Source of the DNA: Cephalotus follicularis
Taxonomy: Eukaryota; Streptophyta; Magnoliopsida; Oxalidales; Cephalotaceae
Direction of reading: 5' to 3'
DNA length: 64,000 bases
Assembly: GCA_001972305.1 (NCBI GenBank)
Contig: BDDD01000557.1
Location: 792,002 to 856,001, forward strand
Part shown: piece by piece, positions 55,931-64,000 of the stretch
Layout: each line of letters opens with the position of its first letter
How positions within the stretch are numbered: the first letter of the stretch is position 1
The notes under the pieces: generated by a model
What the model saw: the letters and a program-made list of their open reading frames with translations, nothing else
What the model was told of the DNA's origin: nothing
The model's database searches: none
Position numbers and translations under genes: made by a program

Positions 55931-56655
55931 CTGATCCCCCAACCACTAGCCTCGTCGGCGTAGCTAGTCTCCTCCCTTTCTTCTTCTTCCCTTTAGGTTT
56001 CATGGGCGCCTTGCCCTTGGACTTGGATCCTCTCGATCCAACCTACCATGGCCCATGTCAGCTTCGACTGTACGAAGCATTTCCACAAGTTCAGGTAGAT
56101 TAGTATCCACCTTGTTCATGTGGAAATTTGTGATGAACTTGGAGTATGACCTAGGAAGGGATTATAGAACTAGGTCAATGTAGAAATCATTGTCCATGGC
56201 AAGATCTAACTGAGTCAGCTGCTCAACAAGATCAATCATCTTCAATCCATGTGTGTGGACTGAAGATACCTCGGCCATCTTCATGCAGAAGAGATAACAG
56301 GACAAGTTAAACCTCTCGGTCCTCGACCGGGATCCATACAACTCCTAAATACGAAGAAGTATAGTTCCTAGGGTATCAAGCTTCTCGTGCTGTCTTTGCA
56401 ATTCTTGGACCATACCCAAAATCACTAAGCAACGAGCTTGCTCGCCCTCGTCTAACCATTTGGCCCTCTTGGCTTTTTGCTCTTATGACGGGTTGGCTCC
56501 GAGTCTAGGGGGGCTCTCAGTCATGACATGAGCAAGCTTCATGCTCGTGAGTACCAAGCGTAGGTTGCGCTGTTAGTCTAAGAAATTAGGACCCGTGAGC
56601 TTATTTGTTTCAAGTATGTGTGATATTGCTGAGCCAACAGACATATTGTAAAATA
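55931..56655 (-). pseudogene. gag: gag of element G
   Basis: On the minus strand from an ATG near 56,647, translation in changing frames gives a SVGSAISHILETNKL start, a LVLTSMKLAHVMTESP segment, a HEKLDTLGT segment and, further on, HGLKMIDLVEQLTQLDLAMDNDFYIDLVL, NFHMNKVDTNLPELVEMLRT and a lysine-rich end. This is copia gag. Stops and frameshifts are frequent, and no frame longer than 60 codons survives. Confidence 0.75.
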
Positions 56656-57206
56656 TGGTGAACACAACCTATATAAGAAGAAAAAAAAGATAGTTGAATT
56701 AGAAAATTATTCCAATTATATTATTACCATAATACTTGGTCATTAGAAATTATGGTTCCTCCCACTATTCTAATCGTATCCCACACCCTCATGTGGAATT
56801 CGGGAAGCCTCTCGCATCCTAGTGGGGATCAAAATTTATCCACAATACCATAGTCCTGACTTTGGTCGTGCAAACCATAATATCTGAATAGGTATGTATG
56901 AATACCAATTTACATTAGGACCTCTCGCCCATATGTAAGATCCGATACAAGATTCGGCCTCCCAGCCCATATGGTCCCAACTTTGGTTGTGCAAACCATA
57001 TGATCCCGGTATAAGTCAAACCCCCAATCCTCGAAGAAATAGATACGTTTAGGCACCTACACACTTTGGCCTGTCAGAGTATCAAAACATGATCATTTCC
57101 TTCCAGTGTACCTCACACTGAAATTAAATAGAAACGGTTATACGGGGGACCTCAGCTTTGGCTGGTGCCATCCCCAGTATATCCACACCATTCAACAATG
57201 ATTGTG
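56656..57206 (-). other. Leader of element G with degenerate repeats
   Basis: No gene is seen. Three variants of a phrase containing '(C/A)TTTGGT(C/T)GTGCAAACCATA', each near a 'CCTC(T/C)CGC/CCCATAT' phrase, recur with a spacing of about 100 bases (56,864, 56,983 and, weaker, 57,152). Long leaders are usual in Angela/TAR-type elements. Confidence 0.55.
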
Positions 57207-57670
57207 TGTCACATCCCGTTCCCACTAACGACATAAAATTCATGGCAATCAACATAAATTCAGCTTATAAAAAATACGATAAATTTAGAACTTTGATTCC
57301 AAAAATATATTGCGGAAGCATTTAATAATAAGCTAAATAAGCAAACCGAATCATGCGTCCTATACCACATATTTCCAAAATTTAAGATCATTAATCCATT
57401 GTCAACAACCCTCAAATGGAGCGTGATCAAAAGTCGATCAACATCATTAATATATCAATACAGTAATCCAAAGTAAAAACATGTCTCAATACATTGTTTA
57501 TCATTTATTCATGTAAATAAAACTCCATCTCCCCTCTCATTCGGCCGTGCACGGCTGAAATCCATATCATTGCATCAATCTGTAATTGTAGAGGGTTAGC
57601 CTTTGTCCTTACTCGGCTAAAATATAAGTGTAATTCAAGGTCAATGATAATGAATGTCATGAAATGAATG

Positions 57671-58621
57671 TGTTGACATTCATGTCTCAATTCCTAATTT
57701 TGATGATAACACATTTTCCACTGATGAGTTTGTTTTTGTGCAAGATAAACAATAACACAAAGCAGATACAAATCGTTTTTAAACAAGCAAACTGTCGACA
57801 CTAAAATTTAAAGTGGCGACACTTATGGAATTGTGAAGTGTAAAGGCGTCGAGAGTTACATGAAAGAGTCGACTACTAAAAAGCACAAAGCGTCAGAGCA
57901 CAAAATGGAAAGAGGTGAAGATTTTGAAGGCGTTGAGAGTTATTTTGTCGACACCCAAATTTAAAGAGGCGACGCCTATGAGATTGTGAAGTTTGAAGAA
58001 ATCGACCACTAAGACATTAGCACAAGAAGTCAGCACAAGAAGTCGACGCCTAAATTTAAGGCGACGACACTTTGATCAAAGATTATGATAAGATGTTATC
58101 TTATCAACGCACAAATTAAGGACGAAATTTCCAATTATGTGCCAAAGGCTACAAGACACTACAACGGCTAAATCATTATCCTATCGCCAGAAAACAGTAT
58201 AAATAGACACAAGAACAACCAAGAAAGAGCATCCAAGTTATACAATTATCATAGCATTACTTTGAGTTGTTCTTGTCTTATTTCAAGCTATTATTGTGAG
58301 CAAATTTAGTCTATATCAAGCCTTTGAGAGGTGATACAAAAAGCTATTCATTCTTGTATTTGTCAAAGAGATTAAGGGGAGTGAACCCTTGTTTGTGTGA
58401 TTGAGGTCAATCACAATTATTGTATTCGAGGTCGGATACTAGTGGAAACTCAAGGAGGTCCTTGAGAAAAGTGGACATAGGCAAGAGATTAAGCCGAACC
58501 ACTGTAAAACTGTGTTTGCATTCTTCTACTCTATCTCTTTATTTTGTTAGTATAATTGTTTGAATAGAATTGTTGGTTTAAGTTTTATTGTTGGCTAATT
58601 TCTCAAAAGGTTCTTATTTCA
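57671..58621 (+). repeat. Solo SIRE-type LTR J
   Basis: It starts TGTTGACATTCATGTCTC and ends TTCTTATTTCA (951 bases). The target duplication GAATG is at 57,666-57,670 and 58,622-58,626. It resembles the LTRs of D and F, including TATAAATAGA at 58,198, the GGGGAGTGAACCCT phrase and the GAGAAAAGTGGAC(A/G)TAGGCA phrase near the end. No interior follows, so it arose by recombination between two LTRs. GTCGAC words are at 57,794, 57,868, 57,947 and 58,042. Confidence 0.93.
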
Positions 58622-58660
58622 GAATGCATTCATGATGCAATATACAATATATCGCAATAC

Positions 58661-58684
58661 GTATATATATATATATATATATAC
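58661..58684. repeat. (AT)n microsatellite
   Basis: About 11 AT units, just right of solo LTR J. Similar tracts lie at 27,070-27,090 and 34,767-34,800 in the two LTRs of element H. Confidence 0.9.
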
Positions 58685-59329
58685 ACATATGTATCTATGC
58701 CAATAGGTGCAACCATGCCAAGTGGCTATAACCACCAAATCATCCACCATGTCTCAAAGGAAAATCAAATCAAATCAAATCAAATCAACTGTACGAAGAG
58801 CGCTGCCATCTCCAGGCCCCGATGTCGTACTCTTACTTCGACCCCAGACTCCCGGATCAGGAAGCAAGGCAATAAATCAAACTCATGATGCTCGCACTCT
58901 GTGTTCAGCAATAATGGTATCCCTTGTTACTTGCACTCAGTGTTTAGTAACATTGTATTTGGACTTCCCTAGCCATCTCCTGGCCCCTAGGAGAACATCC
59001 CACCACCAGCCATCGGTGACACTCCGTCACTCCAGCCATTACGGCATCAATCACAATCAATCAATCCCAAATCAAATCGTTTCCAAGTAGTTTATAAGTT
59101 ATAAAATACTGGAAATATTACATTTATTCAAAATGTAAACAGCCTTTGAAATCACGTTTCAATCCGTCGAAAACATACATTTATCAAAATATACATTTTC
59201 ATATCAAATAATGATTTGTATAAAATCATGTACACATTTCTAAAATGAATAAAACACTTTAGAATCATTCATATTCCAATCAGCAGTTCATTTCATATCA
59301 AAATGCAATGCAAACATATGTTCAAAGTG

Positions 59330-59770
59330 CAAGTCAGCCCCCAACAGTCGGCTGTTTCCTCTTGACAGTCGGTTGTTTTCCTTCAACAATGGGTTGTCCC
59401 ATATTTGGCAGTCGGTTGTCCCCTTAATAGTCGGTTGTCTCTTCTTGATAGTCGGCTGCTTCGTAAACAATACTCTTCTTCTACATCGCTACCCACCCCA
59501 GCCTTGCCATCTCAGCGAATTCGGGTAAAGTGACACGTGGACAGTCGATTGTCATCCCAAACAGTCGGCTGTGCCTTCTGTAGTCGGCTGCACTCTCTCA
59601 ACAGTCGGCTTAATCAAACAGCAAGAGGTGACCTCCATTAAAATGCATGAACAGTCGACTGGCTCCTTTGCACAGTCGGCTGTTTTCCATCGAGTAGTCG
59701 GATGTTCTCACTGAACGGTCAACTAGAACCCTCGAACAGTCAGCTCTCCTCCTGGGATAGTCGGTTGCTT
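59330..59770 (-). repeat. CAGTCGGCTG word array in the A' LTR
   Basis: ACAGTCGGCTGT and variants (CAGTCGGTTG, CAGTCGACTG, TAGTCGGCTG) recur about 15-17 times, the reverse complement of the array at 216-527. Confidence 0.85.
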
Positions 59771-61150
59771 CAACTAGCATTGTACAAAAACAGCAGAAAA
59801 TACATGCAATTCTCATCCCAATCCATTCAAAACAGAGCATTCACCAACAACAACACATGTTCATGCTCATATCACAGTCTATTGCATGCATTTTATCTAT
59901 GAACATCCATTATAACTGAACTCAAACCACAATTATAAAATCCCCTACCTGTTAAAGCAGTAGCAACAATACAGTCGAGCTGCACATTCAATTGCTGAAC
60001 ATTCCCAAATTGCTGCCAACCAAATTATCATCTCGCTCACTGCACATACAACACATTTCCATTACGCTCAACGCACAGAATTCAACGACGTCGTCACCGG
60101 AGTTTCGGCCAGATTCCGGCCAACTCACCCAACTTGTGAAACACCCATAAACAGGTTCCACATTGAACGATCTACTCAAAACCGCTCAAGACTCACCGTG
60201 AATCAGCGCCGAACACCGCGTCACGGCCAGCAGCGAGTTGGGACTCACTGAGTCAACTCGCCGGACTTCAACAAATCCGATCGCCACCCAAAAACACCAC
60301 ACATTCACCAGTTTTACCCATCAAAGCCCAAAACTCAACGAGACTTGGTGCCAAATGCACGGTCTCAGGCGGCAGTGAGTCGACTCGCTGAGTCGACTCA
60401 GTCAACTGATTCCGGCCGATTGTGGCCGAAATACACCTCAACGGTGGTCAAAATGGCCAGAGCTGGCCTTCTACACCAAAACCCACTCCATCCACGATGC
60501 TAACAGCGTCGGAAAATGGACGGCAGAGGCTCATAGTGACGGGAAGAGTAGAGAAGAAAAGAAGAGAGAAGAGAAGAAGGAGGAAGAGTTACCAGCGGGT
60601 TGAGGTCCTGGGCTGCTCGCCGTCCTCCCCTGGCCCGGCGACTTGCTCCCGCATTGTCTCCGATGCCCTCTCTCTTTCTCTCTCCCGCACTCTCTCCCGC
60701 TCTCTCGCCTCTCTCTCCCTGTCTCATTTTCTTTCTTCTTTTGCACGGGCGCATTATGCGCCAGTGTCCCTCTTTCTTTCTCCCTTCAATTGTTTTTCCC
60801 TTTTCTTTATCGGTATTTACCAACAAAACATTAAGGACTGGGTTCCGTTTATTCCGTAAATTGCGATATTAACTAATCCAGCCGCCACTAAAATAACCGC
60901 AATAATAATGCGAACACTGGGCTTTACTGTCGCGCATTAAAAATAGGCTTTGTTTACCGTTTTGGGGCAACATAATTATGGCTTCATTGTGAAATGCCTT
61001 GAACATTTCCTTATCGTTCCTCTTTCGAATTTCGACATTATAAAAGGGAAAACATCATCAAAGTCAAGAATTTCACTATTCTCATTTATTCCATAATAAG
61101 ATTACATTAAAATTGTAATATTGCCTTTTGTGAAAAACCCGGGTGTTACA

Positions 61151-61180
61151 TCCACCCCTCCTTCAAGAAATTTCGTCCTC
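61151..61180 (-). other. Polypurine tract of element A'
   Basis: On the minus strand GAGGACGAAATTTC is followed by TTGAAGGAGGGGTGGA and then the LTR start TGTAACACCC, the standard wording of plant chromoviruses. Confidence 0.85.
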
Positions 61181-61460
61181 AAAATTTACAGCATGTCAAA
61201 ACAAGTGCGAGTAACGCTCTCTCATCTCGTCTTCGCGTTCCCATGTTGCTTCGTCTGGTCGGTGGAATTGCCATTGAACCTTTACCATGAGGATGGTTCG
61301 GTTCCTCAATACCTATGTCTTCCAATCCATAATCTGCACCGGTAACTCCTCGCAAGATAGATCACCTCGCACAGGAACTGAGTCATTATCCAAGATGCGT
61401 GTAGGATCTCGGATGTATCCTCGCAACATCGAGACATGGAAGACATCATGCACACTTACA
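61181..61460 (-). pseudogene. Integrase C-terminus of element A'
   Basis: On the minus strand from about 61,460: VHDVFHVSMLRGYIRDPTRI, then a short linker, EELPVQIMDWK, a stop, and VLRNRTILMVKVQWQFH, ATWEREDEMRERY. This is the last 90 or so residues of a chromovirus integrase, ending 30-40 bases before the polypurine tract. Upstream integrase sequence is missing: at about 61,460 it abuts unrelated repeat-rich sequence. Confidence 0.85.
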
Positions 61461-62799
61461 TCAATTCATAACCAATCATAAAATGGCTCAGGACATTCCA
61501 TACTCATATCATTCTAACTCATCTGCTTCAAGCAATTCATAATCATACAGTCCATAGTCATATGGTTTATGACCGCACGTTCCGTAACCGTACAATCTGT
61601 AACCATACTATATCCATATCACTAGGCCTCCAAGAACCCAACATATCACCTATTATTATTTCGCAACTCCAATTAGCACTTATTCAGTTAATCACTTTCA
61701 ATCTCCCGACAGTAAGGATTCTACACTAGTATATCTAGCATAGTTCCATCCAATCCAAACGATCATATATCAATCATTCCCAAAAGTGCTATAACTTCAA
61801 ACTCTAAACAATCACATCATGTCAACGGAAAAATCAGTTGAATACATTTCAATTCTTATAATCTCCCAAAAATCGGGCATGAAGTATTCGTTTATCGGAC
61901 TATGCCTCCTGTAAAGAAAACACAATTTATATCCACACTCCTAAAGGAGGAATCAGCAGTTTACAAATGGGCTATGCCCTCAGTAGACCATAACTCAATA
62001 GAATCACATCATTCTAGAACCTCGAGTGATGAATTTCTTAAAATCATACTCTTAGGATTTCTCAAAATTTGAGCATGAAGTATTCGTTTATCATACTCCA
62101 TGCCACCTGATAAACCATAATTTATATGTTTGGGGATCAACCCTCATATCTCATCACAATCTATGTGCTAGGGGCTCGACTCGCACCAGATTACCTCAAA
62201 ATTTATATATATTCGGGTCACAGCCCTCATAGATCATCACGACCACAATTTAACCACAATTACATCATAAGCATGCGAAAACTAATCATCAACGCCATAT
62301 GAAGTGGCTTGCCCACACTCACTACATCACAGTCATATCATAAGCACTGCCACATGCCGGCAGGTCCAATACATCAACACACATTTATACTCTAGCACTG
62401 CCACAAGCCGACAGGTCATATAATGTAAATACACTGTCCATCTACATCAACTACCTCATACAAACATACATCGGAAGAATGTATACTTACCCTACACTCG
62501 GACTGTCTAATCACTTATGCGTCCACCTGAACTTGAACTTAAACCTGAGCCACTTCATTTCAATGAAACAGATCAGTAGCCAATGGCTGTGTACAATACA
62601 CATAAGTAATAAATGAGTGCAGAGGTGTAACAGATATATATATAATATTGATCATGTGAGATGCATGCATAGCATGAGAGATGTGAACAATGTCATTTCA
62701 CAACCCATTATCAAAACCGTACCATATACCATCATCCGTAGCCATTTGTTCCATTTCGATCCATGACCATGCCATATGCATTACATTTCATAGCCATTT

Positions 62800-62875
62800 A
62801 CGGTCCATTTCCGTTTACAATCCATATCCGTTTACGGTCCATAGCCGTTTACAATCCATATCCGTTTACGGTCCA
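62800..62875. repeat. Tandem repeat, period about 17-18 bases
   Basis: CCGTTTACAATCCATAT and CCGTTTACGGTCCATAG alternate about four to five times. Confidence 0.8.
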
Positions 62876-63120
62876 CTTGATCACTAACCATTCAACAACG
62901 GTCCATTCCGTCACTAACCGTTCAACAACGGTCCATTCGGTCACTAACCATTCAACAATGATCGTACAATCACTATCCGTTCAACAACGGTCCATTTGAT
63001 CACTAACCGTTCAACAACGGTCCATTCCGTCACTAGCCGTTCAACAACGGTCGTACGATCACTATCCGTTCAACAATGGTCCATTTGATCACTAACCGTT
63101 CAACAATGGTCCATTCGATA
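62876..63120. repeat. Tandem repeat, period about 30 bases
   Basis: About eight units of the form CACTAACCGTTCAACAACGG followed by TCCATTCCGT or TCGTACGAT. Each unit contains CCGTT-CAAC-AACGG, a five-base inverted repeat around a four-base loop. Variants TCCATTTGAT, TCCATTCCGT and TCGTACGATC alternate, suggesting that longer blocks were duplicated. Confidence 0.85.
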
Positions 63121-63232
63121 CGATCGATAACAATATGATACGATCGATGATGATACACTAGCCATTCGCAATGACCATCCATATTCTATTCCGATCAACC
63201 ACTATTCGATACGGAAACTTTTCTGACAATAC

Positions 63233-63400
63233 TTATGCCTTTCGACTCATCCGATCAACCACTTTGACATTTTGACTTATTCGGTCGGCCACTTAGCCAT
63301 TATAGCTCATTCGGTCAGTCACTCAGCCATTATGGCTTATTCGGTCGGTCAGTTAGCCATTAAGGCTCATTCGGTTGGTCACTTAATCGTTATACTGTTC
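63233..63400. repeat. Tandem repeat, period about 31-33 bases
   Basis: About five units of the form CTTATTCGGTCGGTCACTTAGCCATTA with small changes. Confidence 0.8.
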
Positions 63401-63630
63401 ATAGCCCTCACTGTCACTTCATTCGATGTATCCCGTAGGATTTCAGGAGGTCTGCCTTCTTGAGGTCAGCCTTCCTGGCAAGACTAGACTGCTTGGCAGC
63501 CTTATGCACTATTTTGGAGGCTTAAACACTAGCCTGGTCTCAAACGGAATCAAAATCCACACAAAACAGGGCAGTTTCACTAAAACGGGGCTATTGGCGT
63601 CAACACCACCCTTTAGGCATTGACTTCATT

Positions 63631-64000
63631 TGGTATTCCGTGCAATCCGTAACAGTAAAGATCTTCTCCAGATCTTGTAGCTATCTTTCAGCAATAGTCG
63701 CATCAAGTTTCCCCTTGAAACTAGAAGGATTATGCTTCATGAATCTTTCAAGATTCCTTCCAAACTGATTTCCATCATCACGTGCACCATGGCCAAGAGT
63801 CATGTGATGTGGGTGAGCTTGAGCGTACAATCGACGCATGTATTCCATGTTTGTTGCATTCGCAGCCATCTGCTGCTGGAAGTAATCCGCTATACGACTC
63901 ATAGGGTCCATTCTATCATTTACTTCGTCGGGAATACTTTCATTAACGGCTCGAGGCCTTCCATGCCTCCTTCTGTCCTTTTTGTTCCCTATAAGAAATA
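63631..64000 (-). pseudogene. gag: gag N-terminal part of a gypsy element, running off the window
   Basis: The frame on the minus strand is open from the window edge, through an ATG at 63,911. It shows RRHGRPRAVNESIP, RIADYFQQQMAANA, NLERFMKHNPSSFKGKLDATIAE, a TAG at about 63,682 where W is usual, then LQDLEKIFTVTDCTEYQ. This is the gypsy gag core start. It breaks off at about 63,630 against repeat-rich sequence. Whether it belongs to the same element as the integrase end at 61,181-61,460 (which would then have lost nearly all of pol) or to another element cannot be decided here. Confidence 0.8.

Larger units (their letters stand above)
50132..57206 (-). mobile_element. Ty1/copia element G (Angela/TAR-like), 5' end beyond the window
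   Basis: The 3' LTR is at 50,132-52,645, with a polypurine tract, then RT/RNase H, integrase, protease, gag and a leader running up to 57,206 on the minus strand. The leader is cut by element A', so primer site and 5' LTR lie past 64,000. The left edge falls inside the accessory ORF of element F after GAAAG, which should be the target duplication. The lineage is judged from the FSMKDLGETSYILGI wording and the long leader, and is tentative. Confidence 0.85.
57207..61150 (-). repeat. 3' LTR of gypsy element A'
   Basis: On the minus strand it starts TGTAACACCCGGG at 61,150 and ends GGGATGTGACA at 57,207. Without solo LTR J it is about 3.0 kb. A polypurine tract and an integrase end lie directly beyond 61,150, so it is a 3' LTR. 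It contains the GCCGACTG word cluster (59,330-59,770) and a purine/pyrimidine-rich stretch (60,545-60,800). It is a relative of the LTR at 1-1102. Confidence 0.85.
61461..63630. repeat. LTR-like, repeat-rich block between integrase end and gag
   Basis: No protein motif is seen. The stretch has short phrases of the 'ggctatgccctcagtagacc' and 'actgccaca(t/a)gccg(g/a)caggtc' kind, which resemble the middle of Tekay-like LTRs (compare 6900-7060 and 42,360-42,520), and near the right end GGCGTCAACACC, a relaxed form of the GTCGAC words. I judge it an LTR or LTR fragment of another gypsy element in minus orientation. No termini or target duplication were recognised. Confidence 0.5.

Noticed and set aside
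60422..60872. Overlapping open frames of 60-145 codons on both strands, rich in serine, arginine and leucine
   Set aside because: They arise from CT/GA-rich low-complexity sequence inside the A' LTR. All frames are open together because stop codons are rare in such sequence, and no protein motif is present.
62800..63400. CRISPR-like array of repeats with spacers
   Set aside because: The units are contiguous degenerate tandem repeats without unique spacers, and the context is plant retrotransposon DNA.

Overview
The window is plant nuclear DNA made almost entirely of nested LTR retrotransposons. I find no host protein gene, rRNA or tRNA gene. Evidence for a flowering plant: initiator-Met-type primer sites (TGGTATCAGAG) and a tRNA-Asp-type primer site, together with Ty3/gypsy lineages of Tekay/Del type and Athila type and Ty1/copia lineages of SIRE, Tork (Tnt1-like) and Angela/TAR-like type. 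Such deep nesting suggests a repeat-rich genome. The species cannot be told from the sequence. Nearly every coding region is broken by stops and frameshifts, so the genes are annotated as pseudogenes.

Left half (1-40,722). A gypsy LTR end (family A, 1-1102) is followed by anonymous flank. A Tnt1-like copia element (I, minus strand, LTRs at 2599-3222 and 39,143-39,796) has been split inside its RNase H gene by a 31.9-kb insertion: gypsy element H (3720-35,583, minus strand, 5-bp target duplication ACAAC). The 3' LTR of H is split by gypsy element B (5345-26,831, plus strand, duplication ATCTC). B carries two insertions of its own: an Athila-like gag-protease-only element C between its gag and pol (9306-15,673), and a deleted SIRE-type element D in its 3' LTR (19,861-25,180, duplication ACATC). 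The relative insertion order is therefore I, then H, then B, then C and D. By eye the LTR pairs of D differ at only about 13 sites, while those of I differ strongly, which agrees with this order.

Right half (40,723-64,000). A second nest is open at the right edge. A gypsy LTR (E, 40,723) is cut by a SIRE-type copia element (F, 42,596-50,131, plus strand). Its downstream accessory gene is cut by a copia element on the minus strand (G, 50,132-57,206). The leader of G is cut by a minus-strand gypsy element (A', LTR 57,207-61,150), and that LTR contains a solo SIRE-type LTR (J, 57,671-58,621, duplication GAATG). The remainder (61,151-64,000) holds an integrase end, a tandem-repeat-rich LTR-like block and a gag start on the minus strand.

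Most notable points: (1) LTRs of several unrelated lineages (A, B, C, D, E, F, G, J) each carry clusters of short palindromic words centred on TCGA, such as CAGTCGACTG and GCGTCGACGC. (2) D is young and has a clean target duplication, yet has no primer-binding site. Both its LTRs stop at the same shortened point, and the protease start is fused in frame to an accessory ORF. (3) The SIRE-type elements carry, where an env-like gene is expected, an ORF resembling the plant 'putative plant transposon protein' domain.
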